Assembly (NCBI RefSeq): GCF_016920785.2
Contig: NW_024609839.1
Location: 27,036,749-27,100,748, forward strand
Length of the DNA stretch: 64,000 bases
Reading direction: 5' to 3'
Source of the DNA: Ixodes scapularis
Taxonomy: Eukaryota; Arthropoda; Arachnida; Ixodida; Ixodidae
Made by a program: the position numbers and the translations under genes. Positions 33,961 through 45,619 of this stretch are shown here, one piece after another; within the stretch, counting starts at the first letter, position 1; the number at the start of each line of letters is the position of its first letter. The notes beneath the pieces were generated by a model, which saw only the letters and a list, made by a program, of their open reading frames with translations, was not told where the DNA came from and made no database searches.

Positions 33961-34717
33961 GCGACCCACCAAAGATAGAAAATATGGCGTCACGACCCCT
34001 CCTCCTCCATTCCGGCTTTTCGCGATGCCAGACGCTTTCAGACTTCGGTGCTGCATGATGTAGTGATTTCCTGGCGTCGAATTTAGAAATAAAATCAATG
34101 ATAATACCCATACTGAACGCTGAAATTCGGTTTGACACTGAATATATTCAAAACGAATCAGTAAAAGTGTGAAAAAAAAATCCTCAAGTTACGGTAGCTA
34201 AAATGTTCCTTTTTCATGTCTGGAGTGAGCTTGCTTGCTAGAGCACAATTTGTACAATTGAGGGCGGTGTTTGGACACCGCAACTCTCAGTTCCGGTTCA
34301 ATGTTGAGTTGCGAACATGGTTTTCGTCGAGGCCATAACAAAAAAGTCAAGTTCACTTTTTTTACACGTTTCTCAGCTGTTTTGCAACCAACCCCCTGCT
34401 GAATATATCACGACCACTCTAGGGGTCGCGACCTACTGTTTGGAAAAAAGCTGTTGTAAGCGGTACGCCAAGGAATTAGATGCTGCTGTAATGCGGAAGG
34501 TAGAAGGAAGAACCCGAAGGTCTGGCCCCACACATTTTGTCGAGCAATGGAATATTACTTTTTTTGTTTTGTTTTGTTTTACGGGTTCGAGACCCTCAGA
34601 ACAATGTCCTTTGAAGCGGCTCACGATTTCCCATCTGGACGTATCCATCAGCGTGTGGCAGTTCGACTATATTATTTGAAAGAGTTAGTTTTGAAGGCCT
34701 TTTTAGTGCCAATATGA

Positions 34718-35487
34718 CATGGGATGGCCGGACGAAATACTTACGCAGGTCTATCGAGATACAAATACAAAATACTTTGGCCAAATGTATTTAATTACCT
34801 ATCCAAGTACACTTTTCGGAAAAGTACTGCAGTACAAGATACAAAGAGAACAAAGAGTATTTTGTCAGCTTCAAACAGCCTTACGTATTCTGTTTGTTTC
34901 GTTTGTTTCACATCATAGACATATTTCAAACCCTACGTAAAAACGACCCTGCCAGTGTGAAAAGGGAATCTACAATATGCACCAAAAATCAAGCGCTTAG
35001 AACGGAAGTTTCAGCTTTCATGTCCCAAAACTAAAGGCTATTTGGTATATGATGGGCCGATTCAACATCGAGAACTACATTATATTCATTGCGAGATTAA
35101 TTTCAAATGTATAACAGAAGCAACAGAGCCCTTTCAAACATCATGTTGTTAATGAGACGTCCTTGAAGAAAAAAAATAGCAGCACCCAACAAAAATAATT
35201 GAATTCGACAAATTTCGTTCATTCGTTGGTCTTTCTTTCCTTCTTTTTCTTAGATGTTTGCTCTCGCAACCATACCCTCGCAACCTACAGTGCGAAAATG
35301 GCATTTGACAGTGAAAAGGAGTGCGAAAATTATATTTGGGCAGTATTTCAAAGAGTGATATTTCGTCTTTAAATACAATCAACAAATACACTCCCTAACC
35401 GGTAGTTAAATATAAAAAATGAAAACTACTCAAAGTATTTTAATTACGCATTTGAAATACTTGTAGTTGGAGTACTGCCCATCCCTG
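34718..35487. mobile_element. hAT-like element, about 770 bp
   Basis: The right end, read inverted, is CAGGGATGGGCAGTACTCCA; the left end is CATGGGATGGCCGG. AAATACTT/AAGTATTT motifs are clustered at both ends in opposite orientation (34733-34860 and 35430-35465). CAGGGATGGGC is a common hAT terminus. The 8-bp flanks do not match, so the left boundary is uncertain. No transposase frame. Confidence 0.5.
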
Positions 35488-35489
35488 AA

Positions 35490-36490
35490 CAGGAACACAA
35501 GGGAAAGGGCTTTTCTATTGCCGAATCAACGAGAAGCACATACACGTAGCAATTATTAATTCTTTATACGCCTGCTCTACGTCAATTTGAAAGGCGTTCG
35601 CAAACAAGACTACTATCAAATCCAAATTATAATTGAGTTAATGGGTCTAAACACTATTCGTGTATTTTCTTTTTATGGGCGGTACAATGGCAGCTTTCAA
35701 CGACGCAATATACTTCGCCCTTAATGACGACATGGAGTAACATATTGTCAAAATAAAAATAGATTGTTTTGATACTTTTCTTGGATATTTACACGAAAAC
35801 ACCAACACCCTCTAGTAATTAAATATTTAGTTATTTAAGTAATAGCAATTAATTGGCCTATGTATTTCAACCGACGTTCAGTATTTCCCTCTCTGCAGTC
35901 ACGTTTTTGTAAAACAAATTCCTAAATTGGACGCTATTGATTATATACACAGCGCGGGTGGCACGATGCAGCATTCGCCTCCTTATTTGCATTTTCAGGG
36001 AGTCCGAAGTTTTTTTTTTTTTTTTATTAATATTTTTGCACTGGACCGCACCTCCGATAAAAGCCTCCCAAACGCTTTCACAAGCCTCTCTCGTATATCA
36101 GCACTTCCACCTTTTTTTTCTTCCTCTCACCCGTCGCGATGCTTTGTTCTCTCCCCTCTTTCCTTTTCCCCTTTATGGGAGCTGTCCACATGAGGAGTTG
36201 GGAAGTCAAATAACATAACAAAAACAGAAAGAAAGAAAAGAACGGCCCGTTCGTTTTGGCTCCATTTGGCATGCCAATCTCGCTACCATTTCGGCTTTCC
36301 GATTCGCCGCCCAGCGAGAAAGCGCGCGGAAAAACGTGAACGGACAACTGTCCTCTAGTTTGATATGCGTGCATAAAGAAGGAAACAGCCTAACAATGGC
36401 ACCCGCTTCCTCCCTCTCTGTCCTTTCTCCCCGTCCACACTTAGTGGATAGTTCACTTTTATTTTGCATCAAAACTGCTTTCTTTTTTTT
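35490..36490. other. Intergenic sequence upstream of dac, nothing recognised
   Basis: AT-rich to 36000, a T run at 36010-36026, pyrimidine-rich to 36190, a G run of 13 at 36497-36509. Confidence 0.45.
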
Positions 36491-36647
36491 TCGTAAGGGG
36501 GGGGGGGGGTGGATAGATATGGAAATCATTGAACACATCTAAACCGCTTACACTCTACTTTATTGTGACCCTGACTCCAGTATACGGCATTGGTTCTGTC
36601 ACGTATCTCGTACAGCCCCTCACAGCTTAAAGGCCGACGACCAGGCT

Positions 36648-37003
36648 CGAGACTCTGCAAGGCAGACGATCCTCCTCACTATGGGGGAGGAGGAAAAAGG
36701 CAAAGGTAGACAGGGAACAAGGGGGAGAGGAGAAAGGGAGGAAAAAGTGGAAAGCGCGAACTGGTCATCGGTCTTTAAGACACAGGATGTGGCCTATTTC
36801 CTCCAGGTTTCCCGGTTCGTGATTCGCTCTTCGGCATTCTTAAAAATTGACGACACGACTTGAGATTCTGCAAGGCCAAAGACCCTCCTCACCTAGTGAG
36901 AGGAGGAAAGAGGCAACGGTGGACATGATAGAAGGGGGAAAAAGGGAGGCCAGGGAAAGTTGGGAAGCGCGAACTGGTCGTACGTCGGTCTTTTTAAGGC
37001 CCA
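36648..37003 (+). repeat. Diverged tandem duplication, period about 213 bp
   Basis: GACTCTGCAAGGCAGACGATCCTCCTCA at 36651 recurs as GATTCTGCAAGGCCAAAGACCCTCCTCA at about 36864. Both are followed by GAGGAGGAAA, an AGGGGGA/GGGAGG purine block and AAGCGCGAACTGGTC with a following GTCTTTAAG. Confidence 0.75.
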
Positions 37004-37009
37004 TTCGGA

Positions 37010-38130
37010 CACTCGCCACCCGTGTGCCTTAAAACCTCTTTACATCTCTTCTGACGAGAGAACGCACTGGCGCCACCTATCGGGCAGCCGCGGAACCCTT
37101 GGCAGTCCCGTATATTTTCTTTTTTTCACGCATCAGTCTTTCTTTTTTGTCTCGAAAAACTTTTTTTTTCCACGTTATAAACGACCATTTCTCGTAGGCA
37201 GCACGTACATTTGATGTCGCAAACACCGCAAAGCACTCGGCCTATAGTGAAAAGCAGTTGCATGGTCACCGCATCGATGCCGCCAGCGTTCGAGTGTGTT
37301 CTCTCGTCGAAAGAGATTTTAAAGAGACACTGACGCCCCCCCAAAGTTTTTTTTTTTTTTGGTTTTTCATTTTTTACCAGGCGCTTTAATATGGTGTCGG
37401 AGGACTACCCAATTAATATTTTGCAACAGAGTAGCGTATATTTTTAATAAAACCAAAAGACGCAACTGCTCAAAATCAAAACTGAAACCCGCGCACAGTG
37501 GTCGGAGAAGTGGAGAGGAGAGACTGGGAGTGGCGGAAGTCACGTGGCTACGCCCGACCGCGCGCTTTTTTTTTTTTGTTTGTTTGTTTCTTCTTTGCGT
37601 AGCAGACGACATGCGTGACTGTGTAGCAGGAACTGTTTGCCGCGCGATTCTTTTAGAGTTATGTTTGTTCCCCTCGCTGTTCTGTACTTCAAGATGAGTT
37701 GTTTTGTACATTGAGGAGTTGGAGATGAGTAGTGAGTGCCCGTGGTGAATTCCCGTGATCGGGTCCGAAAAGAATACACCCAAGATGTTCCTTGAAGAGC
37801 TGGCTCAGATGTCCTGCGTCCGAAAAAAAGTGGCATTGTGCGACAGAGTTACCGAAAGATCAACGGGATCGGGACCAATGGCTGGCTGCAATTCCTGTAG
37901 AACATATACGGGCACCTTGGAAAGCGGACGCTACCTGATTTATATGCTCCTTGCATTTTGTGGAAAGTGATTACATTGAGTTCGCAGGTGTCAAAAAAGA
38001 AATCCTATACCATTTAGTTCAGCGACGTTTCGTCCACAACATTTGCTTGTTATTTTTTTGTTTGTTTCTTCAGTGATAATTGTAAGAAAAAAAAAGGCAT
38101 GTAAACATCGCAATATGTCTGAAAAAGAAA
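37010..38130. other. Intergenic sequence, nothing recognised
   Basis: Several T runs (37345-37356, 37566-37577, 38055-38065). Open frames have no recognised domain. Confidence 0.4.
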
Positions 38131-38139
38131 AAAAAGTAC

Positions 38140-38213
38140 GGTGTTACTGGGGATTGGACCCGGTCCTGCCGCGTGTGAAGCGGACGTCTTTCCACTGAGC
38201 TACTGGGGGAACT
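38140..38213 (-). pseudogene. tRNA-Val(CAC)-like pseudogene or SINE head
   Basis: On the minus strand: D-arm/A-box TAGCTCAGTGG, an anticodon arm CCGC-TTCACAC-GCGG with perfect 4-bp stem and CAC anticodon, and a B-box-like GGGTCCAATCCC. The stretch then meets a T8 run (38128-38135), a polymerase III terminator. The acceptor arms (CCCCCAG against TAACACC) do not pair and the T-stem has a mismatch, so a working tRNA is unlikely. It may be the head of a tRNA-derived SINE. Confidence 0.55.
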
Positions 38214-38659
38214 CCCTCCTTAGTAATAATACAGCCGGTAAACTGTAAGTTGGAAAGCTTGCTGCCGATTTTCCTCCAGCAAAAGCACTCCCGGGTCGAA
38301 GTATAGAAATCGTACGCGTGCATATTCAACTCGAAGTACACACTTCGTGCGGTGCTTGACGTTTGCGCGAGCGATGTCTTCAGCCACGAGAAGGGAGCGA
38401 CAGCTCGGCGACGTCTTCGTGCAAATCGGCTTGGTGGTCGGGCGTGTCGTTCGGGATGAATACCAATTCTTTTGATCGGTCCCAAATTTCACTTTTAAAG
38501 GCAGACAGAACTCGCCGGTACCGCGAACGACAGTTCTGAAATAGAGGTCCCACGCCCGTCGTCCGCTGCCATCGCCGTCCCCGCGAGTCTCACGATACGC
38601 GAAACGACGCACGGACAGAATGCTTCCGGCTCTCTGTGCAACTTTTTTTTTTTTCAATC

Positions 38660-39325
38660 AACTTATTTGCAGCTTTTTATAAGCTACAAAAAAAATCGTT
38701 TTCATATTTTTTTTTTTTAATTTTAATAGTGAGTGTGTGTCTTCAGTGACCAACGACTTTGATTAAATTTGGTGGTCGCGTCGAAACCTTAGAAAACGGG
38801 CCGTGACCACGGAAAAGAAAGTGAACGAGACTCGAACCGGCCAGTTCTTGATCGGCGGTGTTCAGGCGGAAAGGAACTTCGAGCCGCAAATCGTGTTTTG
38901 GGTAGTTGGGCTCTCATATGTTATGTACAACTCAAAACCTCGGCGAGCATAAATACCCTGTCAGTGTCCCTTTAAGAGGTTTTAGTGCACACGGTCCTAA
39001 GGAGTCGCGAGTGTGTGAAAGGGCCTCTACTGGCTGATGCCGCAATATGATTGGCCGCGGAGAGATAACATATTGTTCGGGACTGTTTGCACCCTCAGTT
39101 TTGTAAACTACCAGTGACTTTAACGGTTTAGGATAATGCAGGCGTCTCGTTTTTCGGCGTCCTTATCCGTTGACACCGCAACCTGACTGGCGGCGGAGGG
39201 ACAATATAATTTTTGGGACGCTCCGTTTCTAAGTTGTCAGGGACTGTGATTCTAAAGCCGCCATTCCACTCTAAACTCTGGCCATTTCCTTCGAGAAACA
39301 AATAACATGTCGGGAGTGGCTCTCC
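38660..39325. repeat. Diverged dispersed repeat, two related blocks
   Basis: TGATGCCGCAATATGATTGGCCGCGGAGAGATAACATATT near 39036 and TTGACACCGCAACCTGACTGGCGGCGGAGGGACAATATAA near 39173 are related, each followed by GGGAC and later AGTGACT/GGGACTGTGATT. A similar piece, GAATGCGGCAACCTAATTGGCCACGGAGCCATAATGAGATG, is near 52990. Probably decayed MITEs. Confidence 0.4.
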
Positions 39326-39330
39326 CTATG

Positions 39331-39551
39331 TGCGGAGAGCGAGCCGTCTGCTTCCTGCGCAGGGGTTGCGGCGACGTGAGAAAGACGCCGAGGTCCGATT
39401 GGTTTTGATTGGAAGGAGAGTGGGTTTACCCCAGTGCTTGATACCTCGAGGTCTACCCACTACATCTCTTTTAGATCAGCCAACAAGAGCTCGGCGTTCT
39501 GACATCATCTCAACCCATGGGAAAGAAGCAGAAAAAAACTTGCCGTCCGCA
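39331..39551. mobile_element. Palindromic MITE family A, copy 7
   Basis: Left TGCGGAGAGCGAGCCGTCTG and right TGCCGTCCGCA; right flank TA (39552-39553). The inner arms GAGAGTGGGTTTACC and GGTCTACCCACT are less well paired. The only copy upstream of dac exon 1. Confidence 0.85.
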
Positions 39552-39739
39552 TAGACGTTTCCTTGCAAGTAGTTCCGCTTCGAGGGCTAGTCTGGCCACC
39601 GTGGTTGGAAATCGCTTTGTTTGGGCGCCAGTCTGGAAACCGTGGGCCCGCCCTAAGCAAGGCTTGAAAATCAGACGATCTACAAACACCAGCAGCAAGA
39701 TGGCGGTGCCCAGAGGCCGTACTTGCAAACGTCTATATT

Positions 39740-40200
39740 TCGTTCCAACTAAAGTCCAGACGCAACCGACGCTGCGAGATGATGGAACCAATCGGACAGC
39801 GTCAAACGCGCGCCATCATGCTGTCCTTCCTGTTGATGTAAGTGTTTTTTTTTTCTTCCTTTTTACTGTTCACAGTGCATACCGTTAAAATATTAATAAT
39901 AGTGTGTAATGTTGATAACTACTTGTATTTTGTTGATCTTTGATTCATTTGTATTGCTGACTTCCTCTCTGTGAGTGTTAATTTATTTTAAACTATGATT
40001 ATTAGCGTGTTATTGACCCCCCTTGCACAATGCCCTAACGGGCCCTCAAGAAATATTAAACGAATGAATGAATGAATGAATGAATCATCGCTGAAGCAAA
40101 CGTAAATAATTAAAATAAATAGCGCTTGGAACTTTTCGTGTCGCTCGATTAATCCGGTTAGCTCGTAGCGTCGTCTGCGTCTGGATTTAAGTTGAAACGA
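39740..40200. mobile_element. Fold-back repeat family J, copy 3, carrying a LINE tail
   Basis: TTTCGTTCCAACTAAAGTCCAGACGCAACCGACGCTGCGAGATGATG at the left pairs with AGCTCGTAGCGTCGTCTGCGTCTGGATTTAAGTTGAAACGAT at the right (40150-40200). The centre is occupied by the LINE 3' end at 39838-40085. Confidence 0.7.
39838..40085 (+). mobile_element. LINE 3' UTR with (GAAT)n tail
   Basis: The stretch ends CTTGCACAATGCCCTAACGGGCCCTCAAGAAATATTAAAC followed by six GAAT units. This layout (CCTT-type block, GGGC...CTCAAG, AATAT/AATAAA, then a 4-bp tandem tail) is that of a LINE 3' end. Only about 250 bp remain, with no coding sequence. Confidence 0.6.
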
Positions 40201-40219
40201 TAGGGATAGAAATCAGATT

Positions 40220-40349
40220 ATCTAGACACCTGGCGATAATTTCGGCGAGAAATCCAGTGGCTATGATTGGCCGACGCCAAGGTCAAGTGCGGCGTTGGCC
40301 AATCAGGGCAGCCGGATCTCTCGCCGACTTTATCACAAAGTGTCCAGAT
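40220..40349. mobile_element. 130-bp palindromic MITE
   Basis: ATCTAGACAC...GATAA...CGGCGAGAAATCC and GATTGGCCGACGCC on the left pair with GGCGTTGGCCAATC, GGATCTCTCGCCG, TTTATC and GTGTCCAGAT on the right. Non-coding; the flanks give no clear duplication. Confidence 0.7.
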
Positions 40350-41870
40350 TAGAGCCCCAGGACTACTTTTTTGCTCGGATGCATGCAACGATAACGCGCA
40401 ACACATGACTTGAACAATGAAGTGGACAACAGAATATCCGAGGTAAATAGGCTACAGGATTTTGTGGCCTTCATTAAAAAAAAAAACGCTGTTTAACAGT
40501 AAAAGCGCATCCACCACATTACTTAGTTGCAATGACACTAAACAAAAAACAAAAAATGTTGTCCAGCCACGCATTCAAGGGGTGTCCCCCTACATGTAAG
40601 GCGACGTCTCTCAGAGGAAGCAAAATAAAGAGACTGAGGGAGTGAGGGAGAAAGAGAGATAGTTAGAGGGGGAAAAGGATTCAGTAAAGGAGAGAAGAAA
40701 AAAACAACAACATTATAATGACATTGACAACTGCAATTTTGTTGCAGTTGCCAATAAAAAAAAATGTTTAGAAAAAAAAAAGAAAACGCTCACACCTTTA
40801 TTTTTTTTAGTAGATCGTGCATCACACTCGCTGCCAAACATTCCCATGTAAGAGAAAAAAATCTACCCAACCCTACACGCGGTAAATAATGCCACAAGAT
40901 GCGCGTACAGTGAAACATTCCTGACAGACAGTAACGGCCCGTGCACCTGTGACAGCTTTGTATGCATTGTGTGCATGCGTATAATCTCACGACCTGACAC
41001 GTCGTATCGGAAGCCATTACGTGACTACAACTTCGGCTAACAACCGTCACCGGGTTAGCAGAGGTAGGAAGGCCTGTGAAACAAAAAACAACAACAAAAA
41101 AACGTGATGTAAACCATGGCACTTGAACCAAAAAAACGAAGTAAACGTTAGTGACGATTATGGCTCCCCCTCAGGGCGATCTAATAACTTAGATATCTAC
41201 TACAACGAACACCCAAAAATAAAAACAAAACGAAAAACAACATTAAGTCAGAATGCCACACAGCACCCAGCGCTGATCGCCAACCGGAACGTTGCACGTC
41301 CAAAAACATTCGCATTATTTCGATGAAAGCGTGGACGGGTTTGAACTACCGTAACGACCCGTTTATAACCCGCGACCTCTACTGCCTTGCCGAAATCAAT
41401 CGATAAAAATACCTATATAAAAATTAACGATAGACACGGGGAAAGAGCGGAGAATGGCACGCCCCATAAATCGAACCCTTTTCGTTTTCAATATCGAGCG
41501 CGGGGCATAAAAGCTGGAACGAACGGCCCGTACAGTCTACATACACGCAGGTGGGGATATAGAAACGGACGAATAGGTCCCTGAAGGGTTGGAAAAAGGA
41601 CGGGGAGGGGGGGTCCGACACGTAGGTTCTCGCGGTTCTATGTCGGGTCCTCCGAAAAACGGACCCACTATCTCACGGATATAAACTCCCCACGATTCCA
41701 AACATCGCACACACTGTTGTACGTCGCCTCGCCGGGGCTTAGTGAGCGCGCAATAAATGTTTATTACGGCGTAAAAAGGAAATTATAGCCAAGAAAATAG
41801 AGGCAATAAGTGTTCGTGAGCTCCGAATGTGTGTACTCTCGCTCGCTGACTATTCCGAGAGACAAAGGGT
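40350..41870. other. Intergenic sequence, nothing recognised
   Basis: A-rich patches (40690-40795, 41080-41110), no recognisable element or gene. Confidence 0.45.
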
Positions 41871-41894
41871 TCATACGACGGGCTCGTGAGATTA

Positions 41895-42200
41895 TGTGCG
41901 TGTGTGTGTTTGTCTGTGTGTGCACGTATGTGCGTACGTGTGTTTGTGTCTGCGTGTGTGCTCGCATGGCCGTGCGTGAATGTAGCACGCTATGGTGCAC
42001 TACTAGCGCACGCGCACGCACAGACACACGCACACAGACTACACACACACGCACACTCACGCACACACAGGCGAATGTGCACACACGCACGCCCACTCCG
42101 TGTGTGTGGGTGCGTGTGTAAGTGTGGTGTGTGCGTGTGCGTGTGTGTGTGTGTGTATGTGCGCGTGCGCTGGTAGCGCGCCATAGCGTGCTCGTAGGTC
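41895..42200. repeat. Imperfect (GT)n/(CA)n inverted repeat
   Basis: A GT-rich arm, a CA-rich arm and a further GT-rich arm. TAGCACGCTATGGTGCACTACTAGCGCACGCGCAC (41981-42015) is matched inverted by GTGCGCGTGCGCTGGTAGCGCGCCATAGCGTGCTCG (42158-42195), so the whole folds back. Open frames here are repeat artefacts. Confidence 0.8.
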
Positions 42201-42204
42201 GGCA

Positions 42205-44335
42205 CTCGGGATGCCTTTGCTCTCCCCCCTAGCCGTCTCTCCCCACTGCACGTTTAATAGCGAGAAACGTTAAAACTACACAAAACAAAACAAGTATATT
42301 GGGAAGAAATTAGATCCTCCTTATCATGAGTTTGTACGTTTGCATGTAGGCCACAATTTCTGCCCCACTGCGCATGCCCGATGAATAGTGCTGCATGTGT
42401 ACACCTCCGGACGAAGGAGAAAAATAGGGAAGGGTTCAGGAAAAAGCGATGCGTTGGAATGCTGCGGTTCCCCATTTTAGCACGAGCATATAGGGAGTGA
42501 GACGTGAAATGAACGACATCGCCAGGGACTCCGTTCTCTTTAGAAAACAAACTATCTATATCAAGGAGAAAACAACAAGCACACGCACACACACAAACAC
42601 AAAGGAAAGAAAATGTAGAAAAAAACGAGAAATGAGGATGGGTAGGGATGCAAAGAAGAGAGGAAGGACAGAACAGGAAATACCTAACATGTGGTAACTG
42701 TCCCTGTTGTCTACTGTTTACATGGAGGAATGAATTGGAAAATTAAAAAAAAAGGAAGACAGAGAGGAACAGGTGCGTTTAAAGAACTATGAATCGTCCA
42801 CACTGATTTAAGGGTGAGCTGAAATTTAGGCAATACATTCTTAACGTTTCGCGAAATGTTTTTCCGAAAGAGTCGAATAGACACAAAGAAAGGGAATATC
42901 ACGGATCCTTTGAAATGCGCTTTCTACGCAATCAGGTGATTATTTAGGCAGAGGTGACTAATTTATCTTGTTGAAAACTTTTAAAAACTTAGTTGTTATA
43001 TCTCAAAACCCGGCGTTTTGTTGTGCCTCTTTGCAATTTAGTTTTCGGAACATAAATTTTCACGGGAATATTTCGGAGAAAAGGGAAGCTTCAAAAAACA
43101 GTTCTAGATCAATAGTGCCGACTTCGCATTTCCTGACTTGAGGTAAACTGGGCGACACTATTGTTGGCCCTGTTAGCGTGAGGACGACTTCGGAGATTTT
43201 TCGCATTTTACTTCGGAAGGGTACTAACGATCATCAAAATTCACCCTTCGGGCCAATTCCCCATTGAACCCTCTAAACCGGTATCGTAGTTTCGATGGCA
43301 GTTCTTCATTACTGAGAGAAAAAAAAACAAAAATCGGCGAAGGCTCGTTCGTGCTAAGAGTGTCCATGAGTTCTTATTGTTCTTATTTGTCTTTCGAATT
43401 TACCGAAGCCGATGGAGAGGAAGTAGTTTACGAATCAAAGTATTACGAATTATTCTTCAGACTGATTTTACGAGCTGAACTCTATGCGTGCACTTGATCT
43501 CTTTGTGTGTCATACATGTTCTCTTCATTTGGAACTGTTTTCAACAACAGATTTCTGCGTAGAGTGTGGTTGGAAAGGGCTTCGGGGGTATATATAGGAT
43601 CGTTGAGAAATAAAATAAACCAGTTACCTGAGTTTGAGACGTCCCTTTCTGTGTCAGTTCCTTCTACTAAAAAGTTTCCAATTTCTTCCACCACAGTCTC
43701 AGGTGTTATATGACATGATTAGCTATCACCAGCTCGCCTGCACACTCACTTTCTTTTCACTTAAAAATTTTGACAGGGCACTTTATAACCTTTGAGCTAC
43801 TCGGCACCGCAGGAGAGAGATCAAAATATAAAATTGATCGTTCTCATAAGGAAACTTAGTGCACCTGTTCATGAGGCTCTAAGTTGGACACTCGTCGAGG
43901 AAGTCGGCGATCTTGCCAACTTTCTCGCCGAATGTACACCTTAGAGCCTCAGGGCCTAAACACGACGCACTCACGGCGTCATGTCTGGAGAGCGCGCTAT
44001 AACCTAAAGAAAAACTATGACGCGCGCCAGCCAATGGGAATTTATCCATCAATTCCCCGCTACAGACTACAGGCTTCACTCCATCGGACGGGGGAGTTTA
44101 GGTGCCGTTTGGAGCGGCTTCAAAAGCTGATAACGCCGGTTGGCTCCATGGGACAGTTAATGTTTTCGCATTCAGATGAGCGCGAGCGAGCTGGTGAATA
44201 CTTACATGTCATGACTGAACCTAACACATGGATGGGAAAGAATGAGGAGGCAAAAAAAGAGGGACACAACACACAGGTTCCTTCTTTTACGTGTCTTTCT
44301 TTCCCTATCCCCGTGTCAGGTTCAGCCTTTTCTAC
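42205..44335. other. Intergenic sequence with one short hairpin
   Basis: TGAGGCTCTAAG at about 43871 pairs with CTTAGAGCCTCA at about 43939. No gene recognised. Confidence 0.4.
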
Positions 44336-44339
44336 GTGC

Positions 44340-44560
44340 TATTCTATGTTTCAACTTACGATGGATCGCGGAGGACGCCACGAGACATTCGAGCCAATCC
44401 AGTGCCGCCTGTGCGTCACGTGATCTCCGGGAGAGTCTTAGCAACTCGCGGGGCGTGTAGTCACGTGAAGCGTTCACAAAGCTGGATTGACTGGCATGGC
44501 TCTGAGCTTCCGCAGCAGTCCATCCTAAGGCAAAACTGAACGTATACCCGCACACCGCCA
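44340..44560. mobile_element. MITE-like repeat shared with 3540-3760, copy 2
   Basis: GGACGCCACGAGACATTCGAGCCAATCCAGTGCCGC...GTCACGTGATCTCCGGGAGAGTCTTAGCAACTCGCGGGGCGTGTAGTC...GGATTGACTGGCATGGCTCTGAGCTTCCGCAGCAGTCCATCCTAAGGCAAAAC follows the 3.6-kb copy block for block, including the CCAATCC/GGATTG inverted pair. Confidence 0.6.
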
Positions 44561-45562
44561 AATTAATTGAAAGTAAAACAACAAAAAATAAAAAAAAAAT
44601 AAACACGGGGGAAAACAATTCTCAGCGAAAAGGTGCACAAACGTTAGCATTAGTGGAGCAAAAGTCGCGAAGTAATCCGCCTCTTGCTGTCACCAGTATG
44701 GAAGTGTTGCTAGACTATGTGGCTGTTGCTAGTGTCCAATTTTGGAGAAAAAAAAATAGTTGTCCTAATCTGTTACGAAATAATTCGAGTTTGTACAGGA
44801 AATAATAATAACGGCCTGATCATCTATGTACGAAATTTTGTCTCGCTACCTTTCCTTCCCTCTGTCCCTTTATTTTTCTCTTCTCTTCCTTCTTTTTTTA
44901 AAGTCAGTCGTGGTGCGACTCGGCGACTCGTAAGGAAGTCCCCTGTGGAATCCTCTTCTCCGCTTGCACCAGTGCATCGCGGTGGAGCCAGATATACATC
45001 GGTGGTGCATCTGGTGTTCTCTCGTCAATGCATTGTTGTGTCCAATAAAGAAAAAAAAAAGGTATTTTCTTTTCATGGTTCACCTATTAATCTCCCTAGG
45101 AAGAATGTAAAATTAATGAGAGATTTTACTTTATTTTTTTGTTTTACAAAAAAAAAAAAAAAAATGCAGCGCCGAGGCACTACAGGGGCAGCGGGTAAAA
45201 AAATTATAAATAACAAGTAGCACAGATCATCCGCAGAGAACAAGACTATGTAACTTCGCGAAAGCCTAGTGTTGTAACAAAAAATTGCAACAACCTTACT
45301 GTTTTGGTACTACACAAGACCTAGCATACAGTGAGCATTCATGGAGAATAACTCAATTAGAACAGTTCTGTACCCATGAAAGGTAATTATAATGGGGGAA
45401 GGGGGGCGCTTTAAAAGTGTACTCAGAAGACCTTGTTATGGGTATGCATGTTCCACAATCAAAAGCATAAACGTACAAGGTTACAGAAGGTCAGGCAACG
45501 AAAGTGCGTTCTGAATGCTGAAGTGATGCTAACACGTCAACTCATATCAAGAAACAGTGCAA

Positions 45563-45564
45563 AC

Positions 45565-45614
<50 letters not shown>
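45563..45614 (+). repeat. (CA)n microsatellite
   Basis: About 25 CA units with one A interruption. Confidence 0.95.
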
Positions 45615-45618
<4 letters not shown>

Positions 45619-45619
45619 T

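Noticed and set aside
38220..38657. 145-codon minus-strand open frame next to the tRNA-like sequence
   Set aside because: No family recognised; starts in a poly-T run and competes with a second overlapping frame. Could be chance.
41764..42251. Several His/Thr or Cys/Val-rich open frames
   Set aside because: Translations of (CA)n/(GT)n tracts on both strands.
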